A stretch of DNA of 64,000 nucleotides from positions 643,931 to 707,930 of the forward strand of contig CAUYUJ010018327.1 in NCBI GenBank assembly GCA_963575745.1, read 5' to 3'. Position 1 is the stretch's first letter; every line of letters begins with the position of its first letter. Positions 44,700 through 56,006 of the stretch are shown here, piece by piece. Under the pieces are notes generated by a model, which saw nothing but the letters and a program-made list of their open reading frames with translations, did no database searches and was not told the DNA's origin. Both the position numbers and the translations under genes were made by a program. This stretch comes from Prorocentrum cordatum. Its lineage: Eukaryota > Sar > Dinophyceae > Prorocentrales > Prorocentraceae.

Positions 44700-46060
44700 G
44701 CGAGCGCGCACGCACGGTCCCGCTTTCGACGGCTTGGCAAGGGGAGGAAACGCAGGCAGCGCACGGGCGGCAGCGGGACCTGAGAAGATTTTTGCGTGGC
44801 GTTGCGGCGAGAGCACCACTTCGATTTCTCCCGGGCGGCCGAATTTCCCGATGATCGCGGCGAAGTCGAAACATGCGCCGCGCCGAGACAGCCGTGCCGT
44901 TTTTACACGCATGTTGCGCGGCGCTTGGAAGAGGGCGGCGTTTCGCCGGGCCCCGCTGCCGCGTGGATGTGAAGCGGTACGCGGAACATGCGCCGCGCTT
45001 GTGCGGAAACGTTTTTTCGAGGTAGTATTTGCACGGATCGCGGAGCTTCATCCATTCGCGCGCGGCCCCGCCTTCGCCTCCAGCGACTTGGCGAGTGACA
45101 TGCTCCGCGCCGAGGCGCAAGTGCGACAATCAGACAAAACGTGCACGGCACCGACGCGAGAGCGACAGTTTTTTCCGCTCGCGCGTCGACGAGTGCAATT
45201 GGTGCCACGCCGCGTTGGAGCGGGAATTCCATTTTCTTGGAAATCTTGTGCGGTGCAATAACGAAAATTATGTTTCGCATTTTCGCGCGCGATGTGTGCC
45301 CCGCCCCATTGTGTCGCAAGGGAAGGCGTCGACGTTCCATTGCATTGATTGGTAGGAAAGAAGGTTCCGGATTGACGTGCGCAAAATGATATTGAGATTG
45401 GAACGCGTTCCCACCTAGCGAACGGAAGGCGCTCGCGCGCGACCCCGCTTCCGACGACCTGGCGGGGGGGAAAGCGCAGGCCGCGCTCGGGTGGGAGCAC
45501 GACTTAGATTTCTTCTGGGCGGCCGAATTTCCGATGAGCGCGGCGAAGGTGCAGCATGCGCCGCGCCGAAATACGATTGCCACTCTAGACCAACATTTGC
45601 TCGGTGTTTGGACGAAAAGTGCATTTCGACCTGTCGCGCGGTCCCGCCGCCGTTGCCGTTGCATTGCGACTCGGCGAGCGAAGGACATACGCCGCGCCGG
45701 GGCGGGAACGCCACCTCCATGCGAGATCTGTATGGAGCCTGCGCAAGGGCCACTATTCGCCCGCTCGCGCGCGGTCCCGTCCCCAGCGACTTGGCGTGGC
45801 GATTGAAAATGCTGCACCTCGCCCCAGCGTAAGCACCATTTCCATACAGAAATTTGAGCGGCGCCGATACCTTGCGTGCAACCCCGGTGTCAACGAAGTA
45901 GTGGGTGACACCAAGCGGGATTTCAATGATGAGGGATAGTGAGCGGGGCGGAACGACATTTCGCCCTTGCGCGCGAGATGCCCGACCCGCCCCACTTCCG
46001 CCACGGATTTTGCACCGTCGACGACGGAACATCCCCGATAGGTTTTTTCGGTGGGTAGGG
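44700..46060. repeat. Degenerate ~110-bp tandem array
   Basis: Diverged repeats recognised by ACATGCGCCGCGCCGA-type words (44871, 44988, 45099, 45554, 45686), CGCGCGGxCCCGCCxCC and GACTTGGCGxG. It produces long Ala/Arg frames on the minus strand that are not genes. Confidence 0.55.
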
Positions 46061-46455
46061 GAGAACATCCCGATGCGGTGGCGATGGGTGTACGTGGGTT
46101 GCTTGCAGGAGGGCGAGTGGGAGCAGTTGCAGGATCATACGGGCATGAGCAGCAGGAAGGGGAGGGGTCTGGAAGGGCCCGATCTCTTTCTCGAATCGCA
46201 AGTATTGTTTTTCATCGTTAAGAGTGGAGGGAGGGACGTACCAGGGTGGCGACCCTGTCGAGGCATATTGATGCGAAGTGGTTTGTCCATCTCGCCCTGC
46301 GGTGATATCTCTGTTTTCGCTCGCCTGTCCTGCCGCTAATGCATGGCGGCAGATCCATGCCATCATCCGACTGAAGGGGGCGAGCGGTCATTCATTGTCC
46401 CTGGGTGCGTAACTGAACTGGGAATCCGTGGTGCGGATTCTGCTTGCTGCGTCGT
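46061..46455. other. Spacer
   Basis: No recognised gene, RNA or repeat. Confidence 0.4.
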
Positions 46456-46535
46456 CGTTTTTGTTGTTGGTGTTGTTGTTGCTGCTGTTGTTGTTGTTGA
46501 TGGACACGTGACCCAGTCGCCCAGGCCAGCAACCA
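46456..46535. repeat. (TTG)n with GGACACGTGACCCAGTCGCC
   Basis: TTG/CTG repeats followed by a 20-bp word whose reverse complement recurs at about 56771-56790, again next to (TTG)n. Confidence 0.8.
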
Positions 46536-47575
46536 GCGACCGAAGTTTCATTTCGGCGCACCCGTCTCGAGGACCGTAGCCCTGGCGCCACAGGGAGCTC
46601 CACCGAAGCTTCATTTCGGCGCACCCCTCTCGAGGACCGTGGCCTTGGCTTCACAGGGAGCTCAACCGAAGGTTCATTTCGGCATACCCTTCTCCAGGAT
46701 CTTGGCCCTGGCCCCACAGGGAGCTCCACCGCAGTTTCATTTCTGCACGCCCCTCTCAAGGATCGTGGCCCTGGCCCCGCAGGGAGCTCCACACCCCTCT
46801 CGAGGATCGTGGCCCTGGCCCTACAGAGAGCTCCACCGAAGGTTCATTTCAGCACACCCCTCTCGAGGATCGTGACCTTGGCCTCACAGGGAGATCCACC
46901 GAAGGTTCATTTCGGCACACCCCTCTCGATGATCGTGGCCCTGGCCCCACAGGGAGCTCCACTGCAGTTTCATTTCTGCACGCCCCTCTCGAGGACCGTG
47001 GCCCTGGACCGAAGGTTCATTTCGGCACACCCCTCTCGGGGATCGTGATCCTGGCCCTGCAGAGAGCTCCACCGAAGGTTCATTCCAGCACACCCCTCTC
47101 GAGGATAGTGGCCTTGGCCCCACAGGGAGCTTCACCGAAGGTGCATTTCGGCACACCCCTCTCGAGGATCGTGGCCTTGGCCGCACAGAGGGTTCCTCCG
47201 AAGGTTCATTTCGACACAACCCGCAAGGAGGACCGTGGCCCTGGCCCCACAGGGGGCCCCACCGAATCGTCGTTTCGACACACCCCTCTCCAGGATCATG
47301 GCATTGGCCCTACAGGGAGCTCCACCGAAGGTTCATTTCGGCACACCACTCTCGAGGATCGTGGCCCTTGCCGCACAGGGAGTTCCATCGAAGGTTCATT
47401 TCGGCACACCCCTCCTGAGGATTGTGGCCTTGGCCGCACAGAGAGTTCCACACCCCTCTAGAGGATCTTGGCCCTGGCCACACAGGGAGTTCCGCCAACG
47501 TTTTTGTTCAACACACCCCTTTTCGAGCATCGTGATATTGGCCTCACAGGGAGTTCCACCGAAGGTTCATTTCGG
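46536..47575. repeat. Satellite array C (63-bp repeats)
   Basis: About 16 copies of a 63-bp unit (AGGTTCATTTCGGCACACCC, CTCTCGAGGATCGTGGCCCT, GGCCCCACAGGGAGCTCCAC). It shares TTTCGGCACACCCCTC, GAGGATCGTGGCC and GGGAGCTCCACCGAAG with unit A, so it belongs to the same superfamily, but no CCCAACCAT end was found. Confidence 0.85.
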
Positions 47576-48569
47576 CTACACGATTCCTTCACAACCCTTA
47601 TTCGATGTCCATAGGACCTTGCAGGACCGCATGGGAATCCTCAACAACCCTTATACGATTCCCATCGGACCCGATGGGATCGCATGGGATTCTTATACAA
47701 GCCCTATACGATTCTTATAGGACGGTCAACAGTTTCTATAGGACCCTATAGGATCGCACGGGCTTCCTATACAATCCCCATACGACTCATATAGGGAATC
47801 TATGCGTTGCCCACAGGGTCGTATAGGATCGCATGGGATTCCTAAACAATCCTCATCTTATTCATATAGGGTCCTACAGGATCGCATGGAATGCCTATCA
47901 ACTTCCTATAGTATTCCTATGGGGTTCTACAGGATCGCATGGGATTTCTGAGCAAATTTGGTGCGACCCCTTTAGGGTCGTACAGGATCGCATGAGACCC
48001 TTTTTATACAACCCCTATATGATCCCACAAGATCCGTATAGGATCCTATAGGATCGCGTAGGCTCCCTATAGGAACCCCAGCATGGGGTTGGGATACAAT
48101 CGCTTTAGGATTCTGAGAGGACCCTGTAGGATCGCAGGGGCTTCCCACGCAATCCTCACATTATGCCTATAAGGCCCTATAGGATCGGACGGGGGGCCGA
48201 TACAACTCCTATAGTACCCCAAGAGGATCCGATAGGATCGCCTTGGATTTCTGTGCAATCCTTGTACGACTCCTATAGGGCCCTATAGGACCGCATGGGA
48301 TTCCGATGCAATCCCGGTACGATTCCCATCGGATCCTAAAGTATCGCATGGGATCCGCATACAATCCCTATAGGATTCCCATAGGAGCATATAGGATCGC
48401 ACGGGGCCCAGATAGGATCGCATGGGGATCCTGTACAATCCCTTTACGATTCCGATCGGATCCTGCAGGGTCGCATGGGATTCTTATACGACCCTTATAC
48501 GACTCCTATAGGATCCTGCAGGATCGCATGGGATTCCGATAGGATCCCCATAGGATCCTTATAGGATCC
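47576..48569. repeat. CCTATAGGATCGCATGGG array, upstream part
   Basis: Degenerate units of about 50-75 bp built of the palindrome TCCTATAGGA, GGATCGCATGGGATTCC and CAATCCCTATACGATTCC. It stops exactly one base before the spliced leader at 48571 and resumes after 56007. Confidence 0.9.
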
Positions 48570-48570
48570 G

Positions 48571-48607
48571 TCCGTAGCCATTTTGGCTCAAGCCGTTTCG
48601 GCTCGAG
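48571..48607 (+). other. Perfect DinoSL followed by a truncated relic SL
   Basis: 48571-48592 matches all 22 positions of the published dinoflagellate spliced leader (starts TCCGTAGCCATTTTGG). 48593-48607, CCGTTTCGGCTCGAG, matches leader positions 8-22 with three transitions. This head-to-tail pattern is the hallmark of repeated trans-splicing and retroposition. It is not an SL RNA gene, because no GT donor follows the leader. Confidence 0.95.
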
Positions 48608-48899
48608 CTAGATTGTGCGAAGCTCGTGCGTGCAGCAGCGTGCCCTTTCGAAACGGCCAGGTGCCGTTGCGGGCCAGATTGGCTCCGTTCCCTTGCGTTG
48701 CTGGGTTCACCAGCGGGCAGTGCCATCATTCTCTCGACGCGGCTTCAGTTGAGCGACGTCGAAAATCGGCAAAGGCACGTCGGGCCACGGCGACGGAGGC
48801 AAGTGGTCTGCCCCAGCTCCGCGGGCGCAGGATCGTGCGAGTCTTGTTCAGCGGCCTCCTCTCGCCCCTGGCCCTCAGCGGCCTGGTCTTCCTTCTCAG

Positions 48900-50100
48900 G
48901 CCAAAGGTCGTTGGCAGTGCGAGATGTGCGGCTGCAGATGCAACGCCGGCTGCTTCGCGCGGCGCAAGCGTCGCGGATCTACGAGGGCGCCGCCAAACAG
49001 TGCGTGGCAAGGTCCGCGCGTCGGCAAGGGCTCTCAGCAGCCTGCTGGAGGGTTCAGAGGTTTCAAAGGCTGGCGCGCTGATCCCTCAGGTGCCCCGTCA
49101 GGTCATGGACCGCAGGCAGAGCCCAAGTCGCCCTTGCAAGAGCGCGAGCAAATGGCCACGTTGCGAGACAAGTTCGGGGATGCAGAAGGGGCCAAGCGCG
49201 CGCATTGCTGCTGAAGCCTTGGCCCCCCGTCCAAAGCATCAAGAGCCCTTGCAGGTCCAGCTCTCTCGCGCGCGCGGCCAGGCTCGAGCCGTTGAAAAGA
49301 GGCCGGGGGCAGCAGTGCTCAAGTTCGAGGCCATGGGGGAGCAGTTGGCTTCTCAGAAGGCTCGCGTCTCATCATTGCGCGAGGGGCTTGCGGCCGCGGA
49401 GAAGGAGCACAGCGCCCTTTTCCATCGCCTGCGCTCAGAGTGCTCTGAGGCGTCGGGTGTTCGGGCCAAGCTCGCCATCGATTATATTCTGGGCGACCCC
49501 AAGCTGGACTCATGGCTCGACCTGTCTGCGGGGCCCCCCTTCCACGTGGACAAGCTGGAGTTCGAGCTCAGCGAGGCTGACCAGAAGGAACTTGAGTCCA
49601 GGGCGGCTCAGCTCCGCGAGGGCATCGCGACCATGGCAGCCAGGTTGCTCAAGGATTCTCGAGCCAAGGTCGACGCCATCAAGTCTCAGCACTAAGCTCA
49701 CCTTCAGCGGCTTAAGGAGGAGCAGAAGAAGAGGAAGCGCAACGGTGGTGGTGCGGTGCCAGGAGCTGCCCCCTCGGTCAGCCTCGGTCAGGCAGCTGCG
49801 GCAGGGTCGGCTGGCGCGGCCGGCGCTGCGCCCGCGGCAGCGCGCAGCCCAGCGCGCGCTGCGGCCGGCGCTGGCGATGCGGACGCTGCAGGGGCCGGCG
49901 CGGATCAACGCAAGCGCGCCGGCAGGATTGCCCAGGCTGCGCCGTCGCAGGCCGCCCTCCCCGGAAGGGGCAGATCGCGTGGAGTCATGGAGCTCGTTTT
50001 CTGCGCTGCAGGCCTGTCGGCTTCCAGGGTGGGGGGGTCCCTGTTGCATTTTGCCGGTTTGTCCCCTAGCCTGCCCCCAGAGCGGCGCCCCGATGATTAG
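48900..50100 (+). pseudogene. LINE ORF1 (gag-like)
   Basis: A cysteine-rich start (CEMCGCRCNAGC, about 48918-48953, another frame) is followed in frame 1 by a coiled coil (VSSLREGLAAAEKEHSALFH, about 49365-49425) and FHVDKLEFELSEADQKELES. TAA at 49693 is followed in frame by LQRLKEEQKKRKRNGGG and an Ala-rich tail to TAG 50098. Probably an RNA-binding ORF1 protein. Start unclear because of frameshifts. A poly-T/TA-rich island (50159-50217) follows. Confidence 0.5.
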
Positions 50101-50585
50101 GCAGCCTCAGACTGCCGCATGTAGCTCGCATCTGTCTCTGGAGAAGGAGAGGCCCGCCGTTTTTTTTTTCTGTTTTTTTTTTGAAATAAAATAAATATAT
50201 ATTTTTCTTTTTTAAAAATGCCCTGGTGTCCTGACAAAGGAATGATCGGTTCGGTCGCGACGGTCGTCGCTGCTTGCTCGCGCCGATGCGGTTGCGTCGC
50301 CCTTTTCGCGTCATCTGGGCACCAGGCCAGGCAATGCCTGTTCCACAGCTGCCTGCAATTTTCGCAGCCTTCCCTGCTCTATCCGGTTGTGCAGCTCGGA
50401 GCAGGAGGAGGCAAGTCGGTCCCCGCTGTCATTGTGGTTCAGCCTTCTCTGGCAGATGTGGACGACAGGTTTGAATCCCGTCTCCGCGAGCGAAGGCTGC
50501 GCGTCTTTAGGCAGGATGAGCTAGGACAGGAGGGGGCGTTGGCACGGCCTCCTCTTCCGATCCGCCATCCTGGCTGCCCCCGCCT

Positions 50586-51540
50586 GTGCCAGATTGTCTC
50601 GACTTCAGGTTTCAGAACGTGGATGTTAGCAGCGCGGCGCATCCGCAGCCTGCGCAGACCAGACCCTCTGCCAAGCTGGTTTGTGACAAGGTTGGAGGGG
50701 TGAGACCTGATCCTAACAGCGTTGAGTTGTGTGTCATGACCATCAACTGCAACTCCTGGGGCACGATTATAGGTCTTTTAGAGAGTATCTCACACGCCCA
50801 CGTCGTTGTCTGTCAGGAGCACCGCTTGAGAGGTGAAGATACGCAGGCTGCCAGCGCGCGGCGCATCGAGAGGGGCTGGAAGTCCCTTGGGTCAGACGCG
50901 GAGAAGACTGAGGCCCACGCGTCGGCTGGAGTTGCGATCTTCGTCAAGGATTGGACTGGCGTTCGGGCGCTGCAGGGAGGAGAGATTATTCCTGGTAGAT
51001 GTCTTGCGGGGCCCATCCATCTTCCTGGCACCTCCCCTTTCGTTGTCGTATCCTCTTATCTTTACCATTCCGAAGATCTTTCAGATCGCAGCCTTGGCAC
51101 TCTGTCTCGGCTCGGCACTTTTTTCCTATATGTATTCATATATATATACACATGTATATATATATGTATGTATATATATATAAGTTGCGAGTTGCCCTTC
51201 GTGGCTGGACGGGGCCGCAAGTTCGAGCCCCCGCTCCTTGAGGATTCGGAATTTGTCAAAGAGTTGAGGGGTGTTCTTGCGGCCCCTGCCACGCGCGCCC
51301 TTTTCCCTGCAGGGGGGGCCCCCGCGTTTGATCACTTTGTCTGCTCGGGGGGGCTGGCCAAAGGAGTGAGAGAGTGCGCGGTTGATTTCCCGACGTCTCT
51401 GGCTCCCCGTAGACCTGTCGGTCTGACCTTCTACCCTCAGCCTGCCGTTTTGCAAGTTTTGGCGCTTCGCAAACCTCCGCCCCTGCGGGTCCTCGCGGGC
51501 TCGGGAACTCGACCTTGCCAGGGAGGCCCTGGACAAAGTG
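50586..51540 (+). pseudogene. LINE AP-type endonuclease domain
   Basis: Frame 3 reads LCVMTINCNSWGTI and VVVCQEHRLRGEDT (about 50728-50840; conserved Asn and Glu of the exonuclease-endonuclease-phosphatase fold), then SAGVAIFVKDWTGV and SPFVVVSSYLYHSEDLS. At 51125-51185 a (TA)n microsatellite replaces the segment that should hold the GDWN/GDFN motif. The C-terminal part follows, with APRRPVGLTF (about 51400-51430) where a catalytic His is expected. It cuts target DNA in active LINEs; here it is dead. Confidence 0.7.
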
Positions 51541-53640
51541 GCCGACCGTGATTTCTGAGGGGCACACAAGCTCTTGGGCCCTCTGTATCCGGCCTGGGCG
51601 GGCCGCGCCGAGCTGCCCAAGAAGGGTTGCGGAGGGTCGGGGCCTCAGTTGGTCCAGCGCTCAATCCTCACTGCGGGCGGCCGCTGCAAGTGCCCCGAGC
51701 AGAGAGCCAGTCGTTGGCCGGCGGCGCAGCGGCATGCCTTAGCCCTGGCTCGCCGCGAGGGCGACCAGCAGATGTCGGGTAACCTGGGTCTCTTACTGAG
51801 CAAGCCGCCGGTGCACGTCGCGCAGCGCATGGGAGCCAGGGCCCACTTTTTTTTCGAGCTGCTCGCATAGCTGGCGCCCCCAACCAGCCGGTCGATGATC
51901 TTATCGAGTTCGAGCAAGAAGTCAAGGGGGAGCTCGAGGCCGCCAGTGATTTTTTGTCGCCAAGCGGTCGCGCATGGACTGGTCTGCTTGGTGGCACGTG
52001 GGCATCGCTTCGGGGTCGAAACGGGTTCACCAGATCACCGGAGACCCCGCCCCCTGGACCAGAACCACCACGCTCCGTGCTAAAGGGAGCACCGTGGCCG
52101 ACCCCCTCTCGCTCCTTAATGCTGAAGGTGTTCGCTTCAGTGCGGCGTGGGGTCGGGGTACTGGGGCTTGAGCCTCTGGTCAGTTACTTGAGCCCCTCCC
52201 CCGTCTCAGCGCTGACGACGTCAGATCCGCCTCCAAGCGGTGCAAGCCTGGTTCCGCGGTGTCCCTCGGCGGTTTCCACTGTCGCCATTTTGCGCCCCTG
52301 GGTGATCCAGCGCTCGAATGTCTGAGCATGATGTGCGCTCCCATCGAGGCGGTGGGTTGTTTGCCGTTTCAGATTTCTGTGGTGCCCCTCGCCCTGCTCT
52401 CCAAGCTTGCTGGCGGCTACAGGCCGATTGTGGTGTTCTGCTCCTGGCACAAGGTTTTGGGCCGTCTCAGACGGCCCCTCGCTCTGCACTGGGAGCAGCA
52501 GCACCCCGGGAGGCACTGGGCCGCGGGCGAGCATCGAGGGGCGGCTGACGCTGTCTGGAGACAGGCTGTTCGGTCGGAAGCTGGTGTCAAGAGGGGGGAA
52601 GCGCCGTGCAGCGTTCTCTTCGATCTGAGGAAGTTGTATGAGCACATCTCCTTGTCTGCCTTTAAGAGAGATGCGAGCGACACCGATCCCCGTCTGTCAT
52701 TGCTCGAGTAGCCCTCTTTGCTTATCGTTGCGGGCGGTTTCTCAGCCTGGGCGGCATAGTGGAAGGCCCATGTTTTGCTTCCAGTGGGGTGGTGGCTGGA
52801 TGCAGCTTCGCTACCACTTTCATCCGAGTTCGCGGCATGGAGGGATGTGACAGTATCATTCGCCAGCCCATCCTTGAGCTGGACGTCTAAATTGACGATC
52901 TCGGCCCGTCTGCCGCTGGCCCCCCCTCGCAGGTTGTCGCCGCCATGGGGAGCTGTGCGCGGCAGTTGAAGGGTGTTGTGGAAGAAGTCTTGGGGTGCAG
53001 CGCCGCCAGGGACAAGACTTGCACCGTCGCCTCGGCTCGCTTCTTTGGTGAGCAGGTGTCTTTCCTGTTGGCCGAGCTGTCGACCCACCCTGTCCCTTCG
53101 GCTGTCAACGTAGGCGTTGACTACACGGCTGGTCGGGCGCCCAGGTCTGGAGGCAGGGGTGCCGAGCTCAAGTCTAGGCTAGCTGCTGCCGGCAGACGCA
53201 CCAAGCGTTTGCGCAGACAGAAAAAGGTGCTCAAGAGGAGCGCCATCATCAGCGCGTTCTCGGCAGGCCCTCTTGCTGGGGCGAGTTACGGGAGTGAGAT
53301 CACTGGGACCTCAGATCATGACATCCTCCTCCTTCGTCGTAAGCTGTTCAGCACCGTTCGCCTGTTTCGAAGCTTCGTTCCCTCCCCGCCTCGGCGATTC
53401 TCGGATCTGGTCCGCGTTGGAGGACCGCCTGCTCGCCCACCATCAGGTGGTCTAAAGAGATTTGGCTATGCCGGTCTGGCGCGTTTCCTTGGGCCATCGG
53501 TCTTCCTGAGCTCAGGCGGGCGCGGGCGGTTGTTTCTAGCTCGGCCTCCTGTTTGTGGCGCACCGCGGCTGGCCCTCTCACCGCCCTGCGCATGTCTCTT
53601 TCCAGGGTCGGCTGGGTTATGTCGGATTTCATGACCACCA
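51541..53640 (+). pseudogene. LINE reverse transcriptase domain
   Basis: 51541-52250 is degenerate across frames. Frame 2 from 52259 carries LLSKLAGGYRPIVVFCSWHK and the first catalytic Asp in VLFDLRKLYEHIS (about 52612-52650). Frame 1 from 52711 reads ALFAYRCGRFLSLGGI, VVAGCSFATTFIRVRG and then V-stop-IDD: the Tyr of the YIDD motif is TAA (52888-52890). Downstream (52945-53340) is thumb and connection sequence rich in basic residues. Confidence 0.7.
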
Positions 53641-53656
53641 GGGATGACAGGGGGTT

Positions 53657-54803
53657 TTGAGACCCCCTCGACCTGTTCCCCACCGCCCTTGCCAACAAAA
53701 ACCTTGCAATTATGCTTACTTCCGCATGCTTGAGAGGGATTCTGCCAGCAAAAGGGAGGTTAAGCATCGCCTGTGCTATGATATTGTTAAGGACGCCCTT
53801 TCGAGTAAAAAATTAGCGCCCTGGAGAAAGGTGGGAATCGCGCCTTCGCCGCCGAAGCTTACTTACTACGGAGCGAGCGCTCCAGCTGGGGACGCCGGCT
53901 GCCAGTTCTGCGGGGAGCCAGACAGCATTGTCCACAGGCTTTGGAAGTGTCAGGCGGATTGCATTGTGTCTATGCGCAATTCCCCGGTGGTGCCAGAAGA
54001 CATTGCGGCGGCGCTCGAGGTTGCAGGTGGCGATCGCGCGACCCTCCTTCCCTTGATCTCGGGGGCTTTCGCCCATCCCGCCGACGCCTACTCGAGGCCC
54101 TCTACTGATGCGGATGACGGTCCTGTCATTGCGTGGCACGACACTGATCAGGTTTCCCCTCTTGGAGGCCCCCTCCCCTGGACAGGCAGTTTTGGGTGAC
54201 CTCTTCATTGGCGGCTCGTGCACGAGGCGCCCCATTCGCGAGTTGAGCAGAGCCGCTTCGCGTGTGGTTATGGTAGACAAGACTGGTAGGTGTGTTACCG
54301 AATTCAGAGCTCCCGTCTGGGCCCCCTATCCCTAGACTCCACAGAGCGCGGAGCTCTCGGCCTACACGTGGGCCCACATGCTCAGAATTCCAGGACGCAC
54401 ACGTGCCTGGTCTGACAGTAACACTGTAGTCAAGCTAGCCTGCCTGCCGAAAGATGTGCGCCTCTCGGACAAGCGGGTGTATGCTGGCGCTTTCCTCAAA
54501 TTTTATCATACCTCCGCCCCCCTCCTTCCTGCGTCTAAGGTTGCTGCGCACAAGGGCATGGATGAGCAGGGCATCTCCAGTGAAGAGAGTTCGCTTGGGC
54601 AGGGCAACTCCCGGGCCGACGCGCGAGCTAAACGCGCCGTTGGATTGCATGCCAGCTCGGCTGCTGCCAATGAGGCCGTCGATCAGCTTATCCTGCCGCT
54701 GTGGGGCCCCATCGACTTGTCAGGAGTTGAGTTGGTCAAGGCCCCCTCTGCCGCCTCCTTCACCTCATGCCTGGAGACCGTGGTCTGGAGCGTGGAGGTG
54801 TGA
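53657..54803 (+). pseudogene. LINE zinc finger and RNase H
   Basis: Frame 2 gives CQFCGEPDSIVHRLWKC (about 53909-53960), the C-x2-C...H-x4-C finger between RT and RNase H. Frame 3 gives GDLFIGGSCTRRPIRELSRA (about 54195-54255), where the expected DGSC is GGSC, so the first catalytic Asp is lost. TAG at 54333 interrupts, followed by TPQSAELSAYTWAHML, AWSDSNTVVKLACLPKDVRL and GNSRADARAKRAVGL. Stop TGA 54801. Confidence 0.7.
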
Positions 54804-55324
54804 GGTTTGTTTGAGGGGCACCAGGGCCTTGTTGGAGCCCCCCTCCTGGTTCGCGCATTGGTCGCAGCAGGCTGGATGAGGGCCGCCTCGCGGCGCTTCA
54901 GCATCGGGCCATAGCTTTCGACTGTTCGGGCCGCAGTGTAATTTTTTTATGCGCGCGGTGCATTTGTTATTCCTCGGGGCAGAGGTTCGAGATCTTTCTA
55001 TCCGATGCGTTGGCCAGCCGACGAGAACCGCCAGGTCAGGCTGGTAAATCTCGCGCAATCGAGGCCTCCACCCACAGTATAGCAAGCGAAAGGTGCGAGT
55101 TCACGCCGGCAATCTCACGGGACTTTTCGGCCCCGCGGACGGAGTCCGAGCCGGGCAGCAGGAAGTGGAGGTGGAGGAGGCCCCCGCCCCCTCGGTCGAG
55201 CCCCCCCCCCTGTCCTCGGAGGCGGCGCCAGGCAGCGCTAGCTCTGCGCCTGCCTGCCGCGGCCCAGGGCACGGGGGGGGCCCGACCTCCCTGACAGTCG
55301 CCCAGCGTCGCGCCGCCCTTCCTT
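54804..55324. other. LINE 3' region
   Basis: Non-coding as far as can be seen, between the RNase H stop and the tandem duplication. Confidence 0.5.
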
Positions 55325-55965
55325 GTCTCTTGGCTTGAGCTCATGTGGCAGGTTCGATTTGTTTTTTTTTGTTTGTGGCGCCTGCGCGGCGGTGCTGGTT
55401 GCGCTGCCGGCCCTGGAACTCGGGCCTTGGAGTCCCGCCGCGCAGGCGTTGCTGGCCGTCCTTTTCATTGCCTCGCGCTGCATTCGCCCTTGGTTGCACG
55501 GCTGCGGGGTTTCTAGCCCCCGCGGCGACAGTTGCTCGATGGCTCAGGCATTGCCCCCGCGCCCCTGGTTGCACGGATGCGGGGAGTTGTTCCTGCGGTG
55601 GCAGTTGCTCAGGGGCTGAGGTGCTGGATCTCCAGTCGCCTGCCCTACTCGCTTGGAGTCTGTGGTTCGCGCGGCAGGCTCGATCTGGGGCCAGCTGCGT
55701 TCTGCGCGGCGGTGCTGGTTACGCAGCCAGCCCTGAAACTCGGGCCATGGAGTTTCGTCGTGCAGGTGCTTCTGGCCGTCCTTTTCATTGCCCTGAGCTG
55801 CTTCCGACCCTCTTGGCACGGCCGTGGGGCGATGTCTCCCCTGCGGTGACCGTTGCTCAGGGGCGCCCTCTCTTTTGCATTGTTTTTGCGCCCCCTTTGG
55901 CCCTGGCGCGCGCCGTGGCGGAATTTTCCGTTTACTGGCGCGCTTCCCCAGGCGCGGGGTGCCTC
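55325..55965. repeat. ~325-bp tandem duplication in the LINE 3' region
   Basis: Two copies (about 55325-55645 and 55655-55960) sharing TGCGCGGCGGTGCTGGTT, CTGGCCGTCCTTTTCATTGC and GGTTGCACGG/GGCACGGCCG words in order. Similar to tandemly repeated 3' ends of other LINEs. Confidence 0.7.
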
Positions 55966-56006
55966 GCTAAACGCGGCGGACAGAGCGTGGAGCTGAAGAA
56001 AGATCA

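Larger units (their letters stand above)
48570..56006 (+). mobile_element. SL-capped LINE retrotransposon
   Basis: 7.4-kb element inserted in the CCTATAGGATC array. Order: spliced leader and relic, ORF1, AP-type endonuclease, reverse transcriptase, zinc finger, RNase H, 3' region with a tandem duplication. TTATAGGATCC (48559-48569) and TTATAGGACCC (56007-56017) could be a target-site duplication with one change, but the word is also part of the array. Disabled by frameshifts, TAA at 49693 and 52888, TAG at 54333 and catalytic losses. Confidence 0.75.

Noticed and set aside
45415-46068. 217-codon minus-strand ORF
   Set aside because: Overlaps a degenerate 110-bp tandem array and has no motif.
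48571-48607. SL RNA gene
   Set aside because: The leader is not followed by a GT donor and short intron with an Sm site; it runs into a second leader relic and then LINE sequence.
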